Shown: piece after piece, positions 16,872-23,907 of the stretch
How the letters are laid out: every line of letters starts with the position of its first letter
Numbering within the stretch: the stretch's first letter is position 1
Origin: RUG13091 sp963619935
Lineage (GTDB): Bacteria; Bacillota_I; Bacilli_A; RFN20; CAG-826
Direction: 5' to 3'
DNA: 27,642 nt
Assembly (NCBI GenBank): GCA_963619935.1
Contig: CAVEYA010000035.1
Coordinates: 1-27,642, forward strand
Translations under genes and position numbers: made by a program
Notes under the pieces: generated by a model
What the model saw: only the letters and a program-made list of their open reading frames with translations
Databases searched by the model: none
What the model was told of the DNA's origin: nothing

Positions 16872-17212
16872 ATACTTACGAAGAATTCCAACAATTTAAA
16901 TTAATTGAAGATAAAAACAATCCTTTCTGCCAATGCTTTGAATTAGAAAATGGCGAAAGATTTTATATTGAACCTGTTTTTTATACCCATTTAAAAGGCT
17001 TTAAAGAAAGAATAGACAAAGATAGCTATCAAAAGATTATTGACCGCATGTTAGAAGTTGTACGGAAAAATAAAAAGGTTGTCTTTGTGGGATGCTTTGA
17101 TTATCCACAAACGGAAGTTGAGGGATATATCTATTTAGAGGTTACTGATATTACTGATCCTCTACAAATATATGTTGAAGATAAATCCCGTGGTTCAGAT
17201 TACGGGGATTAA
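16868..17212 (+). CDS. unknown 114-residue protein
   Basis: I do not recognise this family. The start is fixed by a four-base ATGA overlap with the end of rlmH, so it is surely translated as part of the gdpP-to-rlmH transcript. The protein is soluble, acidic and rich in aromatic residues (MNTYEEFQQFKLIEDKN at the start), with alternating hydrophobic stretches (KKVVFVGCFDYP, VEGYIYLEVTDIT) that suggest a small alpha/beta fold. It has no signal peptide, membrane segment or obvious catalytic motif. Cys residues at 21, 23 and near 76 are not arranged as a metal site. The codon usage looks like that of its neighbours. A bidirectional terminator follows directly. Confidence 0.8.
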   Translation: MNTYEEFQQFKLIEDKNNPFCQCFELENGERFYIEPVFYTHLKGFKERIDKDSYQKIIDRMLEVVRKNKKVVFVGCFDYPQTEVEGYIYLEVTDITDPLQIYVEDKSRGSDYGD

Positions 17213-17240
17213 AAAAAGACAGGTTGAACTGTCTTTTTCT
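17213..17240. terminator. bidirectional terminator between convergent operons
   Basis: AAAAAGACAG (17213-17222) pairs with CTGTCTTTTT (17229-17238), with loop GTTGAA. A-rich and T-rich flanks on opposite sides let it stop both the rlmH transcript and the minus-strand transcript ending at 17248. Confidence 0.9.
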
Positions 17241-17247
17241 TTTATCT

Positions 17248-18339
17248 TTATTCCACTGTTTGTGGATTTAATTGGCGCATCGATAACCACATTGCTCTCA
17301 TACCGATTAAAACGATATAAGCAATTCCTGCGGCTTGTGTCCAAATAAAGGCTAGAACCATTGCTAATAAACCAGGTGTAAGATCAATCCAACCGGAGAT
17401 AGCAATCGCGGTGCCAAGTTTAAGACCACGATTTGGATTCTTTTTACCACGAGTTAATAACCAAATCATTAAGCCCATGAATAAGCCTAAGATAATATAA
17501 ATACCGTAATATAGGCCAGATGAGAACCAGAAGTTAACTTTCTTTTGATTTAAATAACCTTTATTAAAAACTTGTGTCCAAGCCTTTTTAACAGCATCTA
17601 CATAATTAATGTCATTGCTATTTTTTTCCAAACCTTCGATATTTAAAGTTGTTTCTAATAATTTGGTATTTACTTCAAAACGAGACCAATCATTTCCTTT
17701 ATAAGAAGCAGCGTAACCAGTAGTGGTATCTGTCTTAAAGATTTTAGAATAATATCCATCTTTATATAAAATTAAATAGGATGGTGTGTATAAAGTTGGA
17801 GCTTCTTCATCTTCGACTTCTACATAAAGATTAGTAGTATCTTTTACGTATTGTCTAGCTTCAATAGTTTTAATTAAAGCCGCAACTGTCTTTGTACCTT
17901 TATTATATTCACGGTCAGTATAATAAATTTCAAAAGCAAATTCAGATTTGTCTTCTCTAACAGCAGTGTATGTGGCAATCGCAGTTTCATCTGGTGTTTT
18001 GCCATCTACTTCCACCCAAGTTTGAGAGATAGTTTCACTTCCTTTAGTTAAAACTAACTTTTTATTTTCATTGACTGTGAATTCATATCCTTCTTCTTGT
18101 AATGATAAACAAGATGAAGTTAAACCTTGTTCATATCCATAGGTGTAATTACTTAAAAAGGATGAACCATAGGAATTACCAGCAGCGGTCATAATTGGAA
18201 TTACTGGTAAGAATGTTCCTACTAAAAATAAAATGACTGCAATCCACCATGGAGATGTTTTTGCGCCTTCAATCGCGCGATCGTTTTTAATTAATGAGGC
18301 AAAGATATTGCCAATCGTTCTTTTTGTTTTAGCTTTCAT
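17248..18339 (-). CDS. membrane protein with large external domain, function unknown
   Basis: 363 residues. One membrane segment lies near the N-terminus (about 30-52, WWIAVILFLVGTFLP), followed by a hydrophilic region of about 215 residues rich in Thr, Tyr, Asp and Glu, and then three membrane segments at about 275-296, 312-333 and 336-352. The segment topology implies that the large domain is outside. The layout recalls DUF1189-type proteins of Bacilli, but I cannot confirm that. No enzyme motif is seen. Minus-strand CAGGAAA lies 8 nt before the ATG, and a promoter can be drawn upstream, so it may be expressed apart from the antiporter 78 nt away. N-terminal Lys/Arg residues fit the positive-inside rule. 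Confidence 0.75.
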   Translation of the reverse strand: MKAKTKRTIGNIFASLIKNDRAIEGAKTSPWWIAVILFLVGTFLPVIPIMTAAGNSYGSSFLSNYTYGYEQGLTSSCLSLQEEGYEFTVNENKKLVLTKGSETISQTWVEVDGKTPDETAIATYTAVREDKSEFAFEIYYTDREYNKGTKTVAALIKTIEARQYVKDTTNLYVEVEDEEAPTLYTPSYLILYKDGYYSKIFKTDTTTGYAASYKGNDWSRFEVNTKLLETTLNIEGLEKNSNDINYVDAVKKAWTQVFNKGYLNQKKVNFWFSSGLYYGIYIILGLFMGLMIWLLTRGKKNPNRGLKLGTAIAISGWIDLTPGLLAMVLAFIWTQAAGIAYIVLIGMRAMWLSMRQLNPQTVE

Positions 18340-18363
18340 ATTTTTTTCCTGCTTGCGTGAATA

Positions 18364-18392
18364 ATTTTATGGTATGTTGAACTATTTTACAA
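18364..18392 (-). promoter_or_regulatory. possible promoter of the minus-strand membrane protein gene
   Basis: On the minus strand: TTGTAA (18392-18387), 17-nt spacer, TAAAAT (18369-18364). The start site would be near 18357, giving a leader of about 18 nt with a Shine-Dalgarno sequence. No terminator hairpin is seen between the antiporter gene and this promoter, so read-through is also possible. Confidence 0.45.
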
Positions 18393-18417
18393 ATAGAAAT
18401 GCATACAATTAAAATAA

Positions 18418-19719
18418 TTACGCTGTTTTTGTGTCTTTTTGTATTTTAATTTCGCCAGCTTTAGTAAGTGCCCATTTGGTAATTAATGGTCCAGTTAACT
18501 CATAAATCATTGTGGACATAATGATGACTGTATAGATTAATGAACCTAATTCATTTTCGCCTGCATTTGTCATAAACACTTGGGCGTTATTAGCTAAGCC
18601 TAATGCCACACCTGCTTGTGGGACTAAAGTGAATCCTAAATATTTTTGAATTACTGGTTCACATTTAGTGACTTTCGCCCCGAAGGCGCTTCCAAGCCAT
18701 TTGCCTAGCACTCTTGAGAGCAAATAAATTGCGGCGATAGCAATTACTAATAAAGCATTATCAGAAGCAAAGACACTGAAGTTTAATCTTGCGCCTGAAA
18801 TAATAAAGAAAAGCATGAAGATTGGAGATGTAAATTTGTCTAAATATTCGCCTGTTGAATCTACACCTGCGGATAGGTTAACATAAACCGCTCCAATCGC
18901 CATGATTGTTAATAAGGAAGATAATTGAAATGAGAAGTTCCAGCCAAACACTGTAGCAGTGTCAATTTGTGCTAAGCCAACTGCTAATAAAACAGCGGCA
19001 ATGCACATAATTAAACGGTTGTGTCTGCTTTTAAACCATTTTGATGCCATTGAGATAATAAATCCGATAACTGCACCGATAACTAAAGATATAACTATTT
19101 CTAAGATTGGAATCAAAATTGCAGTGATAAAGTTAAAGGAACCACCAATTTGTAATATTTTAGCAATGGAGAATAAGATAGAGAAAGCAATTAAAGCAAC
19201 TGCGTCATCAAATGCCACAACAGGGATTAAAGTTTCAGTGACTGGGCCTCTTGCTTTATATTGATTAATAACTAATAAAGTTGCGGCAGGTGCGGTTGCA
19301 CAAGCGATTGATCCTAATATAAGTATCATAGATGGGGTTAATCCCATATCCTTCATACCACAGAAGTAGGCTAAAAATAAAGCAATAATAACTATGACTG
19401 CTCCACCTAATGCTTCAGTAATAGAAATGATTGTGGCCCTCTTACCAACTTTCTTTAAAGCAGATAATTTAAAAGATCCACCAATAGTAAAGGCAATAAA
19501 GCCTAAAGCGATTTCGGTAACCCAGTTTACTTTGTTTATTGCATTAGTAAACCCATCTTGGTTAATCCAGCCTAAGACGAATGGACCGATGATAATTCCG
19601 GTAATTAAAAATCCGGTTACATTTGGGAAGTGAATTAATTTCATCAACTTGGACATTAATAATCCAATGATTAACGCAATTGCGACCCAAAGTATTGATT
19701 GTAAAGTTAATATATCCAT
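18418..19719 (-). CDS. CPA2-type cation:proton antiporter
   Basis: Exchanges Na+ or K+ for H+ across the membrane. The start at 19719 (433 residues) is preferred: GAAGG precedes it, and it overlaps the stop of the upstream gene as TAATG. An upstream in-frame ATG would add 18 hydrophilic residues of no family character. About 12 hydrophobic segments are visible. Family marks are FPNVTGFLITGIIIGP (31-46), ATAPAATLLV (141-150) and the ion-binding pair Asp171-Asp172 in VVAFDDAVAL. A DD pair, as in NapA, points to electrogenic exchange, in contrast to the QD of KefC. The protein ends shortly after the last membrane segment with no RCK or TrkA-C domain, so nucleotide sensing would have to come from a partner. 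The ion specificity is unknown. Confidence 0.85.
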   Translation of the reverse strand: MDILTLQSILWVAIALIIGLLMSKLMKLIHFPNVTGFLITGIIIGPFVLGWINQDGFTNAINKVNWVTEIALGFIAFTIGGSFKLSALKKVGKRATIISITEALGGAVIVIIALFLAYFCGMKDMGLTPSMILILGSIACATAPAATLLVINQYKARGPVTETLIPVVAFDDAVALIAFSILFSIAKILQIGGSFNFITAILIPILEIVISLVIGAVIGFIISMASKWFKSRHNRLIMCIAAVLLAVGLAQIDTATVFGWNFSFQLSSLLTIMAIGAVYVNLSAGVDSTGEYLDKFTSPIFMLFFIISGARLNFSVFASDNALLVIAIAAIYLLSRVLGKWLGSAFGAKVTKCEPVIQKYLGFTLVPQAGVALGLANNAQVFMTNAGENELGSLIYTVIIMSTMIYELTGPLITKWALTKAGEIKIQKDTKTA

Positions 19720-20048
19720 TAAAAACTGCCTTCGTATCTTTCTAGTGGAGTGACATACATACCACCGTGGCATAAGGTAAATTTCTTTGTTTTTTCACGA
19801 ATAATGTTTAAAACATCATCAATTTGTTCTTCTTCAACAACAATATTTATAATTGTGTTATTTTCATATTTGTCGCTTTCAAAGTGTGATAAGTTCACAA
19901 ACATCGGAATATCTCCACCGTTTGTTAATGTGTGTTTTAAAGAAGTGGATGCAATGACGGAACCATTGTACCCAGCGTGTGATAATTCTTTTAAGACATC
20001 TTCGGTAACTCTAACGTTATCTAATGTAGCAATAACTAAATGTTTCAT
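19719..20048 (-). CDS. PII-like small regulator, DarA/PstA- or PII-related
   Basis: 109 residues from the ATG at 20048, chosen because GGAG lies 8 nt upstream and the conserved MKHLVIATLDN start follows; an upstream ATG adds five residues. The pattern is ferredoxin-like as in PII trimers: strand (2-10), helix (15-25), strand with IAST (32-35), a long loop (36-65), strand NTIINIVVEE, helix EQIDDVLNIIREKTKKF, and a last strand MYVTPLERYEG. The last two parts recall the c-di-AMP receptor DarA (about 109 residues), with its EQVDEVLSLIKE helix and VLPVDQFEQF ending, but the DarA loop residues (GNTT) are not conserved. It may bind c-di-AMP, an adenine nucleotide, or something else. It overlaps the antiporter start, which strongly suggests they work together. 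Confidence 0.65.
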   Translation of the reverse strand: MKHLVIATLDNVRVTEDVLKELSHAGYNGSVIASTSLKHTLTNGGDIPMFVNLSHFESDKYENNTIINIVVEEEQIDDVLNIIREKTKKFTLCHGGMYVTPLERYEGSF

Positions 20049-20069
20049 AATTTTTTCTCCCAACGCACT

Positions 20070-20075
20070 ATTATA
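20070..20075 (-). promoter_or_regulatory. -10 box of the PII-like/antiporter operon
   Basis: TATAAT on the minus strand, 22 nt before the ATG; the hexamer 17 nt upstream (GATACT, 20098-20093) is a poor -35. The region 20070-20133 would then hold divergent promoters for this operon and tmRNA. Confidence 0.4.
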
Positions 20076-20105
20076 TGCCTAATTTTGTATTTAGTATCAT
20101 AATCT

Positions 20106-20133
20106 TTGATTAATTTTTATAAAATGATATAAT
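20106..20133 (+). promoter_or_regulatory. tmRNA promoter
   Basis: TTGATT (20106-20111), a 16-nt spacer, and a perfect TATAAT (20128-20133). Transcription would start near 20140, leaving about 17 nt to be removed by RNase P. That stretch can pair as AGCG..CTA with TAGCGCT around a GAAA loop. Confidence 0.65.
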
Positions 20134-20156
20134 AAGCGAGCTAGAAATAGCGCTAT

Positions 20157-20553
20157 GGGGTCGTATTGGATTCGACAGAGATGCGTTTTGCTTTAACTGC
20201 AGTCGTGTGATGACGTTATCATCAAAACAAAATAACTGACAACAGTTATATGAGAGCTCCTAGAGCTCAATCTCTCTGCTTAGCTTAATTAGCTCCCGAC
20301 GTTAGGGTTCCGGTCTCTTTAGATCGGGCAGAGCATTACCCAGGGTTTTAGCCTTTCACGCCTGGTAGTAGTGTCATACCAAAAGGATAGGAAGTGGGAG
20401 TGGACTTGTTACTTACTTCTGAAATTAGGAAAGTCTCGCATGCGGACGCCAGTCGATAGGTTGAAACATGTTAAAAATTATCATATCGTCTAAACTGTAG
20501 ACGTTATTGATGGACCATCTTTGGACAGGGTTTCGACACCCTCGACTCCACCA
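20157..20553 (+). ncRNA. ssrA: transfer-messenger RNA (tmRNA)
   Basis: Rescues ribosomes stalled on mRNAs without a stop codon and tags the product for degradation. The 5' end GGGGTCGTATTGGATTCGAC and the 3' end GGTTTCGACACCCTCGACTCCACCA are the hallmark tRNA-like part; GGGGTCG (20157-20163) pairs with CGACTCC (20543-20549) to form the acceptor stem, and CCA is encoded. The T-arm has the expected GGTTTCGACACC. Length is about 397 nt, in the usual one-piece form. The tag frame is at 20238-20288. It has its own promoter and terminator. SmpB is not in the window. Confidence 0.96.
20238..20288 (+). other. ssrA: tmRNA tag reading frame
   Basis: After the ATAACT that precedes the resume codon (as in Bacillus tmRNA, ATAACT-GGC), the frame reads DNSYMRAPRAQSLCLA then TAA: 16 codons. 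The other two frames stop within this stretch. AGAGCTCCT and AGAGCTCAA (20253-20270) are a 9-nt in-frame tandem repeat coding RAP-RAQ. The tag ends in Leu-Ala, whereas most tags end in Leu-Ala-Ala. The resume codon GAC (Asp) is unusual but Asp is known in some Mollicutes tags. Confidence 0.7.
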
Positions 20554-20564
20554 AAATGAATATT

Positions 20565-20588
20565 AACCACTCTTTGTAGTGGTTTTTT
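20565..20588 (+). terminator. rho-independent terminator after tmRNA
   Basis: AACCACT (20565-20571) pairs with AGTGGTT (20578-20584), loop CTTTGT, followed by TTTT. It lies 11 nt after the CCA end. Confidence 0.92.
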
Positions 20589-20613
20589 CATATAAAAAAT
20601 ATATATTTTTGTG

Positions 20614-20619
20614 TATAAT
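20614..20619 (+). promoter_or_regulatory. -10 box of a likely leaderless glycosyltransferase transcript
   Basis: A perfect TATAAT ends 9 nt before the ATG at 20629, and the intervening AATCAACAA has no Shine-Dalgarno sequence. Transcription would start within about 3 nt of the ATG. No good -35 is visible in the AT-rich stretch 20588-20600. The upstream tmRNA terminator makes a separate promoter necessary. Confidence 0.6.
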
Positions 20620-20628
20620 AATCAACAA

Positions 20629-21654
20629 ATGAAAGACGCTTTGATTTTAATACCAAGCTATGAACCTGATAGTTTATTGATTAACACAGTCAATGAATTA
20701 AGTGAAAATGAATATCCTATTCTTTTAATAAATGATGGTTCGTCCTCTGAATATGACGAAATCTTTAATCAAGTAAAAGATAAAGTTAAATATTTAAGTT
20801 ATTCAAAGAATAAAGGCAAAGGATACGCAATGAAATATGGCTATAAACATATTCATAGTTTATTTCCTGATGTTAAATATGTCATTACTGTTGATGGGGA
20901 TGGACAACATACCTTAAAAGATATTAATCGTGTTTATGAAGAATTAGTTAAAAATGATGAATTAGTTTTTGGTGTACGCACTTTTGATAAAGATGTGCCT
21001 TTTAGAAGCAAATTTGGGAACCATTTTTCCCAAGTTACACGCAGTTTAGTCACCAAAACATATATCCAAGATGATCAATGTGGTTTAAGAGGATTTCCAA
21101 TTAGATATGTCCCAGAATTAATTAAGATTAGTGGGAATCGTTATGAATATGAAATGAATCAAATTATTCGCTTACAGCTAAGGCAATATCCTTTGATTAC
21201 TATTCCCATTGAAACTGTTTATTTAGATAATAATTCCCGTTCACACTTCGCTCCATTTAGAGATACTTTTAGAATTCAAACTATTATCTTTTTTCATTCA
21301 ATTCCTGCTTTAATTTGTTTAGCGTTATTGATGATGTCTTTAATTTTTTATACAAAATATAATGCTTATCCATTGAAGATTTCTGTGATCTTTTCTTACA
21401 CTTGGACTTTTGCATTATATTTCTTGTTAATGAATATCTTTAACCCGTCGCAGAGATTCTTTAGAAGATTGTTTAAAGAATTATTATTTGTCGCGATTAG
21501 AATGAGCACTTGCTATATTACTTTAGAATGGTTAAGCGCTGGCATTGATTTATCTATTTGGGGAGTTTTGCTGATTCCTGTTACTGTTTTAGTAATGGAA
21601 TCATTTAACGTTTTGTTTGCTTGGTTATTTAGAAAGATGTTCCGCACTTTTTAG
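20629..21654 (+). CDS. family 2 glycosyltransferase with C-terminal membrane domain
   Basis: Probably transfers a sugar from a nucleotide donor to a lipid (polyprenyl phosphate or diacylglycerol-type) at the inner face of the membrane. From the ATG, 341 residues; a GTG 18 nt upstream is rejected because it lies in the -10 box. The catalytic domain (about 1-215) opens ALILIPSYEPDS and has LLINDGSSS, the DxD-like VDGDGQH, and DDQCGLRGF, as in dolichol-phosphate-mannose synthase-like enzymes. Four hydrophobic segments follow (about 225-247, 255-277, 290-312 and 315-337), a size consistent with a GtrA-like domain, though no GtrA signature is clear. It leads the acyl-carrier/acyltransferase cluster and shares its strand. 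The acceptor is unknown. Confidence 0.85.
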   Translation: MKDALILIPSYEPDSLLINTVNELSENEYPILLINDGSSSEYDEIFNQVKDKVKYLSYSKNKGKGYAMKYGYKHIHSLFPDVKYVITVDGDGQHTLKDINRVYEELVKNDELVFGVRTFDKDVPFRSKFGNHFSQVTRSLVTKTYIQDDQCGLRGFPIRYVPELIKISGNRYEYEMNQIIRLQLRQYPLITIPIETVYLDNNSRSHFAPFRDTFRIQTIIFFHSIPALICLALLMMSLIFYTKYNAYPLKISVIFSYTWTFALYFLLMNIFNPSQRFFRRLFKELLFVAIRMSTCYITLEWLSAGIDLSIWGVLLIPVTVLVMESFNVLFAWLFRKMFRTF

Positions 21655-21680
21655 TGACACAATTTATTGTTTGTCACTAA
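21651..21680. repeat. 9-bp inverted repeat before the acyltransferase promoter
   Basis: TTAGTGACA (21651-21659) and TGTCACTAA (21672-21680) form a perfect 9-bp inverted repeat around 12 nt; the inner CAAT/ATTG can add four pairs with a bulge. It contains the glycosyltransferase stop codon and ends 7 nt before the -35 at 21688. No T tract follows, so it is either an atypical terminator or an operator for the downstream promoter. Confidence 0.65.
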
Positions 21681-21687
21681 TAGTAAC

Positions 21688-21716
21688 TTGTTTTAGCATG
21701 CGTATGTGCCTAAAAT
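21688..21716 (+). promoter_or_regulatory. promoter of the acyltransferase operon, leaderless
   Basis: TTGTTT (21688-21693), 17-nt spacer, TAAAAT (21711-21716). The expected start site, 7 nt after the -10 box, is the A of the ATG at 21723. The six bases in between (AAAATC) contain no ribosome binding site. Confidence 0.6.
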
Positions 21717-21722
21717 AAAATC

Positions 21723-22388
21723 ATGAATAAATCAAAGAAAAATCCATACAAAGCACGTTTATTCTCTTTTAAGTGCTTATTATACGATATAGCTAGATGG
21801 TCAGGTTGGCCATTTATTATTTGGTTTCGTTTAAAGAAAATTTATCAAAGCAAAGAAGCAAAGAAACATCATAAGGGAGGTGCGATAGTAATTTGTAATC
21901 ACATTCTCTATAGCGATGTAATGATTGTGCAATTAGCGTTTTGGTATCGTCGTATTCATTCTTTAGCAATGAAGGAATTATTTAATAACAAAATTAAATC
22001 TTTCTTTTTTAAATCTTTCTTTTGCATTCCTGTTGATCGTGAAAAATTTTCCATGCAGACATTTAAAACAATCGTGCAAAAGTTAGAAGGTGGAAACACG
22101 ATATCAATGTTTCCAGAAGGGCATATTAGTTGGAATAACAACACACCGATGAGCGCTTTTAAAAGTGGAATGATATTAATGGCCTTACAAAGTGGGGCAA
22201 AGATTATTCCATGCTATCGTGAACTTAGAGCCCATTGGTGGCAAAGAGAAAAGATTGTCATTGGTGATCCAATTGACGTTAAAGCATTATGTGGTGAAAA
22301 ACCAAGTATGCAAAGAATTGAAGAAGTGACAAAACTAGTATTTGAAAATGAATTGAAATTAAAAGAAATATATCATGGAGGTAAATAG
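21723..22388 (+). CDS. PlsC-family 1-acyl-glycerol-3-phosphate acyltransferase-like protein
   Basis: Transfers an acyl chain from acyl-ACP (or CoA/phosphate) to a hydroxyl of a lipid acceptor at the inner membrane face. 221 residues. The catalytic HX4D motif is NHILYSD (His60, Asp65); the acceptor-binding block is FPEGHIS (130-136, where many PlsC have FPEGTRS), preceded by CIPVDREKFS. The N-terminal WSGWPFIIWFRLKKIY may insert in the membrane. The AMP-ligase start is within its operon, only 1 nt after its stop, so acyl-ACP made by the next genes is the likely donor. Whether it acts on lysophosphatidate or on the product of the nearby glycosyltransferase cannot be told. Confidence 0.85.
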   Translation: MNKSKKNPYKARLFSFKCLLYDIARWSGWPFIIWFRLKKIYQSKEAKKHHKGGAIVICNHILYSDVMIVQLAFWYRRIHSLAMKELFNNKIKSFFFKSFFCIPVDREKFSMQTFKTIVQKLEGGNTISMFPEGHISWNNNTPMSAFKSGMILMALQSGAKIIPCYRELRAHWWQREKIVIGDPIDVKALCGEKPSMQRIEEVTKLVFENELKLKEIYHGGK

Positions 22389-22389
22389 C

Positions 22390-23907
22390 ATGGACATAAA
22401 GAATGATAATATTTTTGCTAAATATACAGACGAAGAAACTTTTAAAAGAATTAAGTACTTCGGGACAATGGATAATTTATGGAATTCAGCGGTAAATGAA
22501 TTTAAAGATAACATTGCTTTGCAAGATTGTAATCGTAAATTTACTTATACCGAAATGGATGAAGAAGTTGCTAAATTCCGTGCAGTTCTTCATGAAAATG
22601 GTATTAAAAAAGGTGATGTTGTTGGTGTATTTGCCCCTAATAGTATTGAATGGGTTAAAGCTTTCTTAGCTATTACCACAAGTGGATGTTTAGCGGTTTT
22701 ACTTCCACCTCATTTACCAGAACAAGCTTTATTTGGTTTAGGGATGAAATACCAAATGACCGCTATTGTGTATCACCCAGCTTTAAACGAAAAGATAGAT
22801 GCTTTAAACAAACTTCCACATAAGATGACTTTGATTAATGCTTTAAATACAAGCGAAGATTCATTACCATCTGTGTCATGCGATAAAAAAGATCCTTGTG
22901 TCATTATCTTTACTGGTGGGACGACTGGTAAGAGTAAAGGTGCTTTACTTAACCATGGAGCGTTAACTCGTGGCTCTTATAATGGTTGTTTAGGCATCAA
23001 AGATGTTTTTAATCAAAGAATGTTATTAGTCTTACCATTAACGCATGTTTTTGGTTTAGTGAGAAATTTATTAACCACATTACAAACTGGTGGAACCTTA
23101 TTTATCACTCAAAACAACAAAGATATGTTTAAAGACTGTGCAATATTTAAGCCAACAGTGATGGTGATGGTTCCTGCGTTAGCGGAAATGTGTTTAAACC
23201 TTTCTAAACAATTTAAACGTAATATGTTAGGTGAATCTTTAAAACTAATTATTTGTGGTGCTTCTACTGTCCCACCTTACTTAGTAAAAGAATATAAACC
23301 TTTAGGTATTACTTTGTTACCTGGCTATGGTTTAACTGAATCTTCTAACTTAGTTTCTGGTAATCCAAATGGAGAATATAAGCCAGCTTCTGTTGGATTC
23401 CCATATCCAGGACAAGATTTAAAGATTGTTGATGGTGAACTTTGGATTAAAGGAGATAACATTTTAGATTGTTATTATAAAGAGGAAGAAGAAACAAAGA
23501 ACGCTTTCTCTAATGATGGTTATTTCAAGACAGGTGATTTAGTGAGATTTGATGATGAAGGATACTTATATATCGTTGGTCGTAAAAAAGAAATCATTAT
23601 CTTATCTACAGGAGAAAATATCTCACCATTTGAATTAGAAAATAAATTTAATGAATTAGATATTATTCAAGACTCTTTAGTTTATTTAGATGAAAATACT
23701 AACACACTTGCGGTGTCAGTATATCCTCGTTTAGTGGAACTAGCAAAAGTACAAGCCGATAATAAAGAAGAATATATTAAAAATGAGATTAACAAAGTGA
23801 ATAAATCTTTACCTTCATTCATGCGAGTTAGTAAAATTACTATACGTAAAGAAGATTTTAAACGCACACCGGCAATGAAGATTATTCGTGGAAAGGATAA
23901 TATATGA
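22390..23907 (+). CDS. AMP-forming acyl-ACP/acyl-CoA synthetase
   Basis: Activates a carboxylic acid, probably a fatty acid, as acyl-adenylate and passes it to a thiol. The start at 22390 (505 residues) is favoured because GGAGG lies 8 nt upstream; an ATG at 22375 lies before that site. ANL-family motifs: P-loop TGGTTGKSKG (175-184), GYGLTES (312-318), YFKTGDLVRFDDEG, GRKKEIIILSTGENISP and a near-terminal catalytic Lys in TPAMKIIRG. Since the next gene is an acyl carrier protein overlapping by ATGA, loading onto that ACP (as acyl-ACP synthetases do) is the natural reading. No thiolation or condensation domain is attached, so it is not an NRPS module. The substrate acid is unknown. Confidence 0.88.
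   Translation: MDIKNDNIFAKYTDEETFKRIKYFGTMDNLWNSAVNEFKDNIALQDCNRKFTYTEMDEEVAKFRAVLHENGIKKGDVVGVFAPNSIEWVKAFLAITTSGCLAVLLPPHLPEQALFGLGMKYQMTAIVYHPALNEKIDALNKLPHKMTLINALNTSEDSLPSVSCDKKDPCVIIFTGGTTGKSKGALLNHGALTRGSYNGCLGIKDVFNQRMLLVLPLTHVFGLVRNLLTTLQTGGTLFITQNNKDMFKDCAIFKPTVMVMVPALAEMCLNLSKQFKRNMLGESLKLIICGASTVPPYLVKEYKPLGITLLPGYGLTESSNLVSGNPNGEYKPASVGFPYPGQDLKIVDGELWIKGDNILDCYYKEEEETKNAFSNDGYFKTGDLVRFDDEGYLYIVGRKKEIIILSTGENISPFELENKFNELDIIQDSLVYLDENTNTLAVSVYPRLVELAKVQADNKEEYIKNEINKVNKSLPSFMRVSKITIRKEDFKRTPAMKIIRGKDNI

Noticed and set aside
18959..19633. Plus-strand open frames opposite the antiporter
   Set aside because: Low-complexity mirror translations of a membrane protein, with no start signals.
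19720..19773. Upstream start for the antiporter, adding 18 residues
   Set aside because: The extra residues are polar, unlike the family, and overlap the PII-like gene; 19719 has GAAGG upstream.
19750..20082. Plus-strand open frame opposite the PII-like gene
   Set aside because: No ribosome binding site or family likeness; it is a shadow of the minus-strand gene with matching codon phase.
20611..20628. GTG start for the glycosyltransferase, adding six residues
   Set aside because: The added codons are the TATAAT box and flank; the family start LILIPSYEPDS fits the ATG at 20629.
16868..23907. TGA read as Trp (Mollicutes code)
   Set aside because: All Trp codons seen are TGG, and TGA ends rlmH and the ligase gene exactly at ATGA overlaps.
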